From assembly GCA_002421985.1 (NCBI GenBank), contig DISF01000014.1, positions 1 through 44,647 of the forward strand: a stretch of DNA of 44,647 nt. The letters run 5' to 3'. Position numbers and translations under genes: made by a program. The DNA comes from Roseovarius sp. UBA6217. GTDB taxonomy: Bacteria > Pseudomonadota > Alphaproteobacteria > Rhodobacterales > Rhodobacteraceae. Each line of letters begins with the position of its first letter. Within the stretch, counting starts at the first letter, position 1. Below the pieces are notes generated by a model. That model made no database searches. It was not told the origin of the DNA and was given only the letters and a program-made list of their open reading frames with translations. This document shows, one piece after another, positions 26,957-35,902 of the stretch.

Positions 26957-28756
26957 ATGGCCGATCATTTTTTGACCAAGTCACGCATCGACCTGACCCG
27001 CTGCATCCGCAGGGGCGACACGCTCGCAATCGAGAGCCACGAAACGTTGCATCATATCCTCAGCGAAAAGGCCGGGCCCGACACCGCGCGCCTGTTTGCC
27101 GAACCCCTTATCAGCCGGGGCAACGATCAGGCCGCCCCCACCGTGTCGTGGTATGGCGATCATCCGGGGCTAGGGCTGCCCCTGCACCGGCTGGACGAGG
27201 CGGCCCGCGCACAAATCGAGGCGGTGCTGCGCGCGCGGCTGGCCCCGCTTGCCGGGTTGATCCGCGATGCCGAAGCCGGGCCACTGGTCGCGGCCGCGCT
27301 CTATCTCCATTCAGAGGATGACATCTGGTCGGTGAATGGCGAGCCGCTGCTCATCAATTGGGGGATGCTGCCCGATGGGATCGGCACCGGCGCGGCGGCG
27401 CGGCTGGCGCATTACCGCGCCACGCTGGGCCGGTTTCTGCCGCTCGACCTGGCCCCGCCGCTGGACGAGGCCGAGCGCGTGCGCTTTGCCGAGGCGAGCA
27501 ATCAACGCACGGGTGCCGCCGCTGTGGCAGGGGCTGTGGCAGGGGCTTCGGCGGCGGCCCCTTCGGCCCCTGCGGGCAGCGACCTTTCGCCGCCCGAGGG
27601 CCCGCCCGGCGTGGTGCCCCCACCCGAGGACCGCCCGCGCCGCGTGCCACTCGCGGCGTGGCTGCCGCTCTTGGTGTTGTTGCTTCTGGCGGGCGGCGTG
27701 CTGCTATGGCTTTTGATCCCCGGCAACCGCATTTTTGCCCGCGATGTCGCCCCCCCGGCGGCGATCCCGGACGAGGCCGCCATTGCTGCCGCACGCGAGG
27801 CCAATCGCGCGCTGGAAAGCCGTCTTGCCGATCTGCGGGCGGCCTATGCCGGTGCGGTCTGCCGTGACGATGGCACGCTGGTGCTGCCCGGTGGTGTGAC
27901 GGTGGACGGATTGCTGCCTCCCGACCCCGGTGCCGCCGACCGCGAGGCCGGGCGCATCGTGCCGGGCGTGCCCGATCCGCCGGTGCCGCCCGATGCGCAG
28001 CGCGTGATCGTCGGGGGGGGCACGGGCGGGGATCTGTCCGATACCGGCTCGCTGCTGGCGCATATCGACGCGCGCACCGCGATGGTGCTGGCCGTGGGCG
28101 AGGAGCTGAACACCGGCACAGGCTTTTTTGTCGGGCCTGATTTGCTGGTGACCAATTTCCACGTCATCACCGGGGCCGCGCCGGACCAGATATTCGTGAC
28201 CAACCGGGCGATGGGGGGGCTCAGGCAGGCCGAGTTGCTCAAATCCCTCGGCCCGATGGAGGAAGTGGGGGCCGATTTCGCCCTCTTGCGCGTGCAAGGG
28301 GCCAACCAGCCCGCCTATGAGATCCGGCACAACGCCGCCTCGCTTCGGCTTCAATCGGTGATCGCGGCGGGCTATCCCGGCGACGTGCTGACCCTCGACC
28401 ACGATTTCGCGGCGCTGCGGGGGGGCGATATCGCCTCGGTGCCCGAACTTACCGTGACCGATGGCACGGTGAACGCCGAACAGACCCTGTCAGAGCGGAC
28501 CCGCACCGTCGTGCACTCCGCGCCGATGTCCACCGGCAATTCCGGCGGGCCGCTTATCGACATGTGCGGCCGGGTTGTGGGGGTTAACACCTTTGTGATG
28601 CGCGGGCCGATGCGCAACCTCAACTTTGCGCTCGCAACACCCGACCTGCTGGCATTCCTGGACGGCACCCAGGCGCAGCCACAGCTTTCGGAAGGCCCGT
28701 GCCAGCCCCGTGTCGCGCGCCCTGCCCCGCCACCGCCCCCCGGCGAGAGCCAGTAG
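26957..28756 (+). CDS. Membrane-anchored trypsin-like serine protease with Srf-type N-terminal domain
   Basis: A 599-aa protein, the first gene of the operon. Residues 1-175 form a cytoplasmic domain with the phrase DDIWSVNGEPLLINWG, shared with the next gene and resembling SrfA-family N-termini. An Ala/Pro-rich linker leads to one TM helix (about 230-254). The periplasmic C-terminus is a trypsin/HtrA-like protease with a full triad: His402 in TNFHVI, Asp440 in GADFALL and Ser529 in STGNSGGPL. No PDZ domain follows; the last 25 residues are Pro-rich. I infer that the cytosolic part receives a signal and the periplasmic protease delivers it. The substrate is unknown. Confidence 0.85.
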   Translation: MADHFLTKSRIDLTRCIRRGDTLAIESHETLHHILSEKAGPDTARLFAEPLISRGNDQAAPTVSWYGDHPGLGLPLHRLDEAARAQIEAVLRARLAPLAGLIRDAEAGPLVAAALYLHSEDDIWSVNGEPLLINWGMLPDGIGTGAAARLAHYRATLGRFLPLDLAPPLDEAERVRFAEASNQRTGAAAVAGAVAGASAAAPSAPAGSDLSPPEGPPGVVPPPEDRPRRVPLAAWLPLLVLLLLAGGVLLWLLIPGNRIFARDVAPPAAIPDEAAIAAAREANRALESRLADLRAAYAGAVCRDDGTLVLPGGVTVDGLLPPDPGAADREAGRIVPGVPDPPVPPDAQRVIVGGGTGGDLSDTGSLLAHIDARTAMVLAVGEELNTGTGFFVGPDLLVTNFHVITGAAPDQIFVTNRAMGGLRQAELLKSLGPMEEVGADFALLRVQGANQPAYEIRHNAASLRLQSVIAAGYPGDVLTLDHDFAALRGGDIASVPELTVTDGTVNAEQTLSERTRTVVHSAPMSTGNSGGPLIDMCGRVVGVNTFVMRGPMRNLNFALATPDLLAFLDGTQAQPQLSEGPCQPRVARPAPPPPPGESQ

Positions 28757-28768
28757 CGGGGGGCGGGC

Positions 28769-30061
28769 ATGTTCGAAGCCTTTCTCGCCAATACATCGGT
28801 CGAAGGCCTGCGGCCTCTTGGCACCGCGCCGCAACGGTCGTTCGAGCTGATAACCGGCACGGTTCGCGAGGCATTCGGCGCGCGTCACGCCGCCCTTTTC
28901 GCCGAACCGGTGGCAGCGCAACACGGCAACCGCTTCGACTGGTATGCCACGTCACCCGGCACGCCGGTGCCGCTCGCCGATCTGCCCGCTGACGAGGCCG
29001 AGGCCCTACGCGCCACCCTCGATGCCCTTGTCGCCGACATTCGCGGCATGGCCGAGGGGCTGCTCGCCTCGAAAGACCCCGGCGATCAGCGCCTTGGCGA
29101 GGCGCTTGCCAACGCGCTGGAAATCCCCGGCGACGAGGCGATCCATGCCCTGCGCACGGGCAAGGGCTCGCCCGACGATCCGGCGGCGTTACAGCCGGTC
29201 CTGGTCAACTGGGCCTGGGTGCGCGACGAACAGGCCACGTTGCGCGGCGCGCTCACCGGAATCGACCGGCGCCCCACACCGCCACGGCCCGCCGCCCGCG
29301 CGCCCCTGTCCTCCGCCGCGCCTGCCACCGCCGCCGCCGCCGTGACGGCAGGCGCGGCCACGGCCCGGCCCGGCGGCCTGGTCTGGTGGTGGCTCCTGTG
29401 GCTGGGCTGGGCGGTGCTGGCGGTGATGATCGCACTCATCATCTTGCTGTTGATCCGCCCCTGTGCGCTGCGCGTGCCATTCCTGCCCGACACCTGCCCG
29501 CGCGCGGCCGCACAGCCCGTCACCCCCGAAGAAGAACGCCGCGTGATCGAGGATCGCATCTTTGCCGTCGAACGCCAGATCGCCAGCGCCGCGCGGGCCT
29601 GCCAGCCCGACCCCGCCGCGCTGGCCATCCCCGATCTGCCGCCCGCCACCCACCTGCCGCCCGAACCGCAGGTAGATGAGCGCGCCCGCGACGCCGGGGC
29701 CGTGCGCGGCGATCTGACCTTCACGCTGATCTGGGACGGCCGCGACGATCTTGACCTGCATGTCACCTGCCCCTCGGGCAAGACCGTGAATTTCATGACC
29801 AAATCAAGCTGCAATGGCCAACATGATGTCGATTCGAACGAGTCCGACATTGCGCCCGACCCGGTCGAGAACGTCTATTTCAACGACCCCCTGACCGGCG
29901 GCTACACGGTGAGGGTGAGAAACTACATGGCCCGCGACGGGGTGGGCGGGCGTCCGTTCACCCTGCAAATCAGCGATCACGGGCGCATCACCACCTATCG
30001 CGGCACCGCCACCAAGGGGCAGCCCGACTGGCAGCAAAGCTATCAATACAAGGGGCAATGA
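28769..30061 (+). CDS. Membrane protein with Srf-type N-domain and periplasmic DUF2135-like domain
   Basis: A 430-aa protein. Residues about 25-160 repeat the N-terminal domain of the preceding protease: ALFAEP, then WY..SPGTPVPL and PVLVNWAW, matching RLFAEP, WYGDHPGLGLPL and PLLINWG. A Pro/Ala linker and a TM helix (about 202-229) follow. The C-terminal 115 residues contain WDGRDDLDLHVTCPSG and DPVENVYFNDPLTGGYTV, the design of DUF2135/YfaP-like beta-sandwich domains. No catalytic site is visible; it may bind ligand or partner. It starts 12 nt after the protease gene and its stop overlaps the srfB start. Confidence 0.82.
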   Translation: MFEAFLANTSVEGLRPLGTAPQRSFELITGTVREAFGARHAALFAEPVAAQHGNRFDWYATSPGTPVPLADLPADEAEALRATLDALVADIRGMAEGLLASKDPGDQRLGEALANALEIPGDEAIHALRTGKGSPDDPAALQPVLVNWAWVRDEQATLRGALTGIDRRPTPPRPAARAPLSSAAPATAAAAVTAGAATARPGGLVWWWLLWLGWAVLAVMIALIILLLIRPCALRVPFLPDTCPRAAAQPVTPEEERRVIEDRIFAVERQIASAARACQPDPAALAIPDLPPATHLPPEPQVDERARDAGAVRGDLTFTLIWDGRDDLDLHVTCPSGKTVNFMTKSSCNGQHDVDSNESDIAPDPVENVYFNDPLTGGYTVRVRNYMARDGVGGRPFTLQISDHGRITTYRGTATKGQPDWQQSYQYKGQ

Positions 30062-33000
30062 TGTTCGAGGATCACACCAACCGGCTCAGGCCGCTTGCGG
30101 AATTCGGCGAAGAAATCACGCTGGTGCCCCATAGCGGCATCCAGATACTTGATTTCGGGTTCGATCTGAACGCGCTTGATATCAAGGCCGCGAAATTCAT
30201 CGAACGCACGACCCGCGAGGAACAGGGGCAGATCGAGCGCACGCTGATCCCGCTTTCGGGCAATGACGAGGCCGATGGCGATATCCTCGCCGCCGCGCAG
30301 GAGAGCGACGACCTCTATTCCATCCGCCCGGTGGCGGCGCTCGAACCCTATCTGGAGAAATGGGTGCCGGTGCCGGTGCTGCGCATGAAAAGCCAGCGCG
30401 GGGCGGCGGGCGAAGAGCTGTTCGATCCCGGCCCGACAAGCTGGGCAAGGATGCGCACAGTGGAACTCGACAGCCCCGACCCCGAGACCGGCCATACCCA
30501 CCGCGTGCAGCTTGCGCTTGACACCAACCTCGTGGCCGACGAACAGCGCGCCGCCTATGTCGCCCCCGAACGCGGCGACGCGGAAAAGCCGCGCGATTTC
30601 CGCCTCGTCTCGGACCCGGCCAAGATGGATTGGTTCCTGCGCCGCCTCGAGCAGGGCGATGGCGATCGCGTGATCGACCTGCAACTCTGGGTTTCGGACT
30701 GGCTCAAGGATCTGTTTCTCGGCTTCAAGCGCGCCGAGCGGCCGGGGCGCCAGCTTCTCGAGGAAAACCTGCCCCACCAGTTCGAGCACTGGGCGCGCTA
30801 TCTTGCCTATCTGCGGCTGGTGGATCAGGCGGTCAGCCCGCCGAGGCTGCGCTTTGTCAACACCGTGTCGGCGCGCGACGCGCTCAAGCCCGTCTCGGTC
30901 GATCTGGTGCTCGATATCGGCAACAGCCGCACCTGCGGCATCCTGATCGAGCAATTCGCGGGCGAATCAAATGTCGAGCTTGCGCGCTCCTTTCCGCTGG
31001 AAATCCGCGACCTGTCGCGCCCCGAATTCCAGTATACCGGCCTGTTCCAGAGCCGCGTGGAATTCGCCGATCTGCAATTCGGCGATGAGCGATATGCCTC
31101 GCGGTCGGGGCGGCGGGGCGCATTCATGTGGCCCAGTTTCGTGCGCCTCGGCCCCGAGGCGGGGCGGCTGGTGCAATCCGAGGAAGGCACCGAGACACTC
31201 TCGGGACTGTCCTCGCCCAAGCGCTATCTGTGGGACGATGACGCCGTCGCGCAGGACTGGCGCTTTCACAACCACAATGACCCCAACAACCTGCCCAAGA
31301 CGGTGCGCGCGGCGATGCGCCACCTCAACGAGGCCGGTGACGTGCTCGAGCAGCTGAAATACGACATGTCGCGCGGCCTGCGCCCACGCCGCGCCGGCAA
31401 CATGACCCCGGCAATCCGGCCGCAATTCTCGCGCTCGGCGCTGTTTGGCTTCATGCTGGCGGAAATCATCGCCCACACGCTCATCCAGGTGAACGATCCC
31501 GCCTCGCGCTCGCGCAGACCGCAAAGTGATCTGCCGCGCAGGCTCAACCGGATCATCCTCAGCCTGCCCACCGCCACCTCGGTGCAGGAACAGGCGATCA
31601 TCCGGTCGCGCGCCGCCGGGGCGCTGCATCTGGTCTGGGCGATGCTGGGCATCAACGAGGGCGACAACGCGATCTCGCGGCGCCCCGAACTGATGATCGA
31701 CTGGGACGAGGCAAGCGCCACGCAGCTTGTCTATCTCTACAGCGAGCTGACCCAGAAATTCGAGGGCCGCATCGACACCTTCCTGAAACTCAAGGGCAAG
31801 CCGCGCCGCAACCCCGCGACCGACGCGGCACAGCCCTCGCTGCGGCTCGCGTGCATCGATATCGGCGGCGGCACCACCGATCTGATGATTACCACCTATC
31901 GCGGCGAGGCGAACCGCGTGCTGCACCCCGAGCAGACCTTTCGCGAGGGGTTTCGCGTGGCCGGTGACGATCTGGTGCACCGGGTGGTCAGCGGGATCAT
32001 CCTGCCCCGGCTTCAGGTCAGCATCGAACAGGCCGGCGGGCGCTATGTGGCGGAAAAGCTGCGCGAGCTCTTTGGCGGCGACCGGGGCGGTCAGGATCAG
32101 CAGGCGGTGCAACGCCGCCGCCAATTCTCGATCCGGGTGCTGGTGCCGCTGGCCGAGGCGGTGCTCGCCGCCTCCGAGAAATCCGGTGAATTCGCGCGTA
32201 TCGATCTGGCCGTGGCCGAGGTTCTGGGCCTGCGCGCCGCCGACGCCGAGACCGACGAGGAGCGCGCCACCCGCAAGACCCACGAGACGCTGGCCTATAT
32301 CGAGCGCGCCGCCGCCGAGACCGGGGCCACGGGCTGGAGGCTGGCCGATGTCGTGCTTGCCACCACGCGCGAGGATGTCGATGCCATCTCGCGCGAGGTG
32401 TTTCAGAAGGTGCTGAGCAACATGTGCGAGGTGATCGACCATCTCGGCACCGATATCGTGCTGCTGACCGGGCGCCCCTCGCGGCTGCCTGCGGTGCGCT
32501 CGATCATCGAGGAAATGCTGGTGGTGCCTCCGCACCGGCTCATCTCGATGCACCGCTACAAGACCGGGCGCTGGTATCCGTTCCGCGATCCGGTGACGCA
32601 GCGCATCGGCGATCCGAAATCCACCGTTGCCGTGGGCGGGATGCTGATATCGCTGGCCGAAAGCCGCATCCCGAATTTCAAGATCACCACCGAGGCGTTC
32701 CAGATGCGCTCGACCGCGCGGTTCATCGGCGAGATGGACCGCAACGGGCAGATCCTCGATGAACGCGTGCTGTTCTCGGATATCGACCTCGACAAGAGGG
32801 CGGCCGCAGGCGAGCTTACGGCGACGCTGTCGATGTTCTCGCCGCTGCATATCGGCTCCCGCCAGCTTGGGCTGGAGCGCTGGACGACCTCGCCGCTCTA
32901 CCGGCTCGATTTCGCCAATGCGGCGGCGCGGCAACGCCCCTCGCCGATCAGGGTGACGCTGGAAAAGGACGAGGGCGATGACGACGAGATCACGACCTCC

Positions 33001-33162
33001 GAGGCCCGCCTGCGGCGCGAATCCCTGCGCGAGGCGTTCCGCATCAGCGAGGTTTACGACAACGAGGGCGACCAGATGAAGAACAGCGATGTGGTGCTGC
33101 GGCTTCAGACGCTGGGCTTTGACGACGATTACTGGATAGATACCGGCGTCTACGCGATCTGA
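30058..33162 (+). CDS. srfB: SrfB-family actin/Hsp70-fold ATPase
   Basis: A 1034-aa cytosolic protein of the virulence factor SrfB family. It carries the three nucleotide-site motifs of the actin/Hsp70 superfamily: phosphate-1 LVLDIGNSRTCGI (residues about 283-295), phosphate-2 CIDIGGGTTDLMI (about 598-610) and the adenosine motif DIVLLTGRPSRLPAV (about 798-812). The first 280 residues are a family-specific N-domain. In Salmonella the gene was named as an SsrB-regulated factor; its biochemistry is not established. The stop of the preceding gene overlaps its start (ATGATG: 30058 or 30061). Next to the SrfC GTPase, it is likely the ATP-driven core of the system. Confidence 0.9.
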   Translation: MMFEDHTNRLRPLAEFGEEITLVPHSGIQILDFGFDLNALDIKAAKFIERTTREEQGQIERTLIPLSGNDEADGDILAAAQESDDLYSIRPVAALEPYLEKWVPVPVLRMKSQRGAAGEELFDPGPTSWARMRTVELDSPDPETGHTHRVQLALDTNLVADEQRAAYVAPERGDAEKPRDFRLVSDPAKMDWFLRRLEQGDGDRVIDLQLWVSDWLKDLFLGFKRAERPGRQLLEENLPHQFEHWARYLAYLRLVDQAVSPPRLRFVNTVSARDALKPVSVDLVLDIGNSRTCGILIEQFAGESNVELARSFPLEIRDLSRPEFQYTGLFQSRVEFADLQFGDERYASRSGRRGAFMWPSFVRLGPEAGRLVQSEEGTETLSGLSSPKRYLWDDDAVAQDWRFHNHNDPNNLPKTVRAAMRHLNEAGDVLEQLKYDMSRGLRPRRAGNMTPAIRPQFSRSALFGFMLAEIIAHTLIQVNDPASRSRRPQSDLPRRLNRIILSLPTATSVQEQAIIRSRAAGALHLVWAMLGINEGDNAISRRPELMIDWDEASATQLVYLYSELTQKFEGRIDTFLKLKGKPRRNPATDAAQPSLRLACIDIGGGTTDLMITTYRGEANRVLHPEQTFREGFRVAGDDLVHRVVSGIILPRLQVSIEQAGGRYVAEKLRELFGGDRGGQDQQAVQRRRQFSIRVLVPLAEAVLAASEKSGEFARIDLAVAEVLGLRAADAETDEERATRKTHETLAYIERAAAETGATGWRLADVVLATTREDVDAISREVFQKVLSNMCEVIDHLGTDIVLLTGRPSRLPAVRSIIEEMLVVPPHRLISMHRYKTGRWYPFRDPVTQRIGDPKSTVAVGGMLISLAESRIPNFKITTEAFQMRSTARFIGEMDRNGQILDERVLFSDIDLDKRAAAGELTATLSMFSPLHIGSRQLGLERWTTSPLYRLDFANAAARQRPSPIRVTLEKDEGDDDEITTSEARLRRESLREAFRISEVYDNEGDQMKNSDVVLRLQTLGFDDDYWIDTGVYAI

Positions 33163-33211
33163 GCGGGACAGGCGGAACGATTTGACCATAACGGGTAAAA
33201 CGGAATGCGCA

Positions 33212-35869
33212 ATGGCTGACCAGAACGATCTCGCGACACGCTGCACCGAGGTGGCAACCCTTTCGCGCACCGCGCTCGATTGGGTGCAGCACGCAGAGAA
33301 TGCCGAGACCGTGGGGCCGGAACACAAATCGCTTGTGCACCTGCTGCGCCGCGCCGCGCGCCGCGCCGACAAGCTGGGCCGCGCGGCGCGCACGAAAATG
33401 AGCGTGAGCGTCTTCGGCCCAAGCCAGGCGGGCAAGTCCTTTCTCGTCTCGGTGCTGGCCCGGCCCGCCGAGGGGCGGCTGGTGGCGGATTTTCCCGGCC
33501 CCGGCGGGCAGCTTGACTATATCAGCGAGATCAACCCCGAGGGCGAGGGCGAAAGCACCGGGCTCGTGACCCGCTTCACCATGACCAAAGAAGCCATGCC
33601 AGAGGGGTTTCCGATCCAGCTCAACCTCTTGAGCGAGGCGGATGTGGCGCGCACCATCATCAACAGCTTTTACATGGATGGCGACCAGTCAGAGCCCGCC
33701 CCCGACGCCGCCGCCCTCAACGCCCATATCGAGGCATTCAAATCACGGGCGGGCGCGGCGGAAGTGCCCGGCATGAGCTTTGAGGATGTGCTGGACATAC
33801 AGGATTATGTCCAGTCCACCTTCGGGCGCACCGCCTATGCCGCCGCGCTCAGGCCGTTCTGGGACGAGGCCGCCGCGCTGGCCCCGCGCATGTCGATCCG
33901 CGACCGCGCGGCCTTCCTTGCCATCCTGTGGGGCGGGCATGACGCGCTTGGCGATCTGTATGTCACCCTCGCCGAGGGGCTGGCGCGCATCGGCCATCCC
34001 GAGGTGGTGCATGTGCCGCTCGCCGCGCTCATCCCGCGCGAGACCTCTATCATCGACGTCAAGGCGCTGGGCGGGCTGTTTGGCGGCGATCCCGCCGATA
34101 CGCTGAAGGTGCGCGCGCCCTCGGGCACGGTGACGGAACTGCCGCGCGCGGTGGTCTGCGCGCTGGCCGCCGAACTGGTCTTTCCGATGCTCGAAGAGCC
34201 CTCGCCACTCTTTGCCGAAACCGACCTGCTGGATTTTCCCGGCGCGCGCAACCGGTTTGAACAGCCGCTGTCGAAAACCCTCGAACAGCCGGAAAGCACC
34301 GTCGCCCAGCTTCTGCTGCGCGGCAAGGTGGCCTATCTGTTCGATCGCTACGTCGAGAACCAGGAAATCACCTCGATGCTGCTCTGCGTGCCCGACAGCA
34401 ACATGGAAACGCTCGACCTGCCGGGGCTGGTAGATAACTGGATCGCGCTCACCCACGGCAACACCCCCAGAGCGCGGCGCGATGTCGATTGCATCCTGTT
34501 CTTCGTGCTCACCAAATTCGACAAGCATTTGGGCGAATCGGCGGCGGGCGGCGGTGACAGCACCCGGTTCGAGCGGCGGATGCAGGCCTCGCTCCTTGAG
34601 AAATTCGGCCGTTCCAAGGATGGCTGGGTGGATAACTGGACGCCGGGCACGCCGTTTCGGAACTGCTACTGGCTGCGCAATCCGAATTTCTTTGTCGAGG
34701 GGCTGATCGACTATGACGCCAACCGACGCGAGACGGCGATACGCCCCGAAAAGCAGGCCCGCCTTGCAGAGCTGCGCGCGGGCTGCCTTGCCTCGGACGC
34801 GGTGCAACGCCATTTCGCCGATCCCGCCGCCGCCTGGGATGCCGCGCTCGGCCTCAACGATGGCGGCGTCGGCTATCTCTTGCGCGAATTGACGGCGGTC
34901 TGCGTGCCCGACAGCAAGCTGCGCCAGCTTTCGGGCCAGATCGAGAAACTGGCAGGCGATCTTGCCGCGGCGCTCGGGCCGTTCCACGTGTCCGACGACG
35001 TGGAAACGCGGATCGAGGAAAAACGCCTCGCCGCCGATGCGGTGATCGACTGTCTCGAAGAGACCCTCAAGAGCCACCGCTTCGGGGCGCTGCTCGCGGC
35101 GCTCTGCGTCGATCAGGACGCGATCGAGGATCGCATCTCGCGCGTGCCAAGCTCTGTGCGCATCAGCTCTGCGGTCTCGTCGCAACCCACAGTGGCCACC
35201 GCCCGGCCCGGCCTTGCGCGTCCCGCGCGCCCCGGACGCCCCGCGGCGGCGGCCCCTGCCGCCGGCACTGACAACGCGGCGCAAACCGCCGGGCCGCGCA
35301 TCCGCACCATGTCGCCCGAGGCATTCCAGGCCGGAACCGCCGTCGATATCTGGATCGAACGGCTGGCAGAGCTGCGCGAGGATACCGCCCTTCTGGACGC
35401 GCTATGCCTGAGCCAATCCGCCGCCAACGACCTGACCAGCGAGATGATCCACGGGCTGCGCCGCCTGCGCGTCATCGACGACATGCGCAGCCAGCTCAAG
35501 GCCATTGATTACGGCATGACCGTCGACAAGCAGGCCCCGCCCGCCGCCATCGTCTGCGCCGAATACATCAACGGCTTTGTCTTTACCCTCGGGGCCGACC
35601 GCCTGCCCCTTGACGCGCGCCCGGTGGTAGAGCTTGGCGAGGGTCGGCACAGGCCGATTTTCGCCCCGCGCCCCGAGGTCGATACCGCCATGAACCTGCC
35701 CGCAGAGCCGCGCGCCGCCGCGACAGAAACCTGTAGCGACTGGGTCTATGCGCTTGACCTGATGTTTGCCGACAACGCGCGCGATACCGATGCAGGCGAG
35801 ATCAATATCGAACAGAACCTCGCCCTCGGGCGCATCTTGCGCGGCCTCGGGGGGCACGCCGATGCCTGA
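33212..35869 (+). CDS. srfC: SrfC-family large P-loop GTPase
   Basis: An 885-aa protein of the virulence factor SrfC family. The G1 loop is GPSQAGKS (residues about 69-76), the switch II/G3 region is DLLDFPGARNR (about 337-347), and G4 is LTKFDKH (about 432-438). The size and a long helical C-terminal half suggest a dynamin-like or septin-like GTPase. A Pro/Ala-rich linker lies at about residues 655-690. No TM helix is evident. I place the start at ATG 33212; a TTG ten codons upstream is possible. It lies 49 nt after srfB. SrfB and SrfC probably act together; that they touch is inference. Confidence 0.88.
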   Translation: MADQNDLATRCTEVATLSRTALDWVQHAENAETVGPEHKSLVHLLRRAARRADKLGRAARTKMSVSVFGPSQAGKSFLVSVLARPAEGRLVADFPGPGGQLDYISEINPEGEGESTGLVTRFTMTKEAMPEGFPIQLNLLSEADVARTIINSFYMDGDQSEPAPDAAALNAHIEAFKSRAGAAEVPGMSFEDVLDIQDYVQSTFGRTAYAAALRPFWDEAAALAPRMSIRDRAAFLAILWGGHDALGDLYVTLAEGLARIGHPEVVHVPLAALIPRETSIIDVKALGGLFGGDPADTLKVRAPSGTVTELPRAVVCALAAELVFPMLEEPSPLFAETDLLDFPGARNRFEQPLSKTLEQPESTVAQLLLRGKVAYLFDRYVENQEITSMLLCVPDSNMETLDLPGLVDNWIALTHGNTPRARRDVDCILFFVLTKFDKHLGESAAGGGDSTRFERRMQASLLEKFGRSKDGWVDNWTPGTPFRNCYWLRNPNFFVEGLIDYDANRRETAIRPEKQARLAELRAGCLASDAVQRHFADPAAAWDAALGLNDGGVGYLLRELTAVCVPDSKLRQLSGQIEKLAGDLAAALGPFHVSDDVETRIEEKRLAADAVIDCLEETLKSHRFGALLAALCVDQDAIEDRISRVPSSVRISSAVSSQPTVATARPGLARPARPGRPAAAAPAAGTDNAAQTAGPRIRTMSPEAFQAGTAVDIWIERLAELREDTALLDALCLSQSAANDLTSEMIHGLRRLRVIDDMRSQLKAIDYGMTVDKQAPPAAIVCAEYINGFVFTLGADRLPLDARPVVELGEGRHRPIFAPRPEVDTAMNLPAEPRAAATETCSDWVYALDLMFADNARDTDAGEINIEQNLALGRILRGLGGHADA

Positions 35870-35902
35870 CGCCCGGCCAGCCACACGAAAGAGCCCGTGG
35901 CG

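Noticed and set aside
26688..26975. Possible 95-aa plus-strand gene in the divergent region before the protease gene
   Set aside because: Arg-rich random composition, no ribosome site and overlap with the protease start; the region is better read as control DNA.
30967..33435. Long open frame on the minus strand, opposite srfB
   Set aside because: The srfB frame carries three conserved nucleotide motifs; the antisense frame has none and runs across the srfB/srfC gap.
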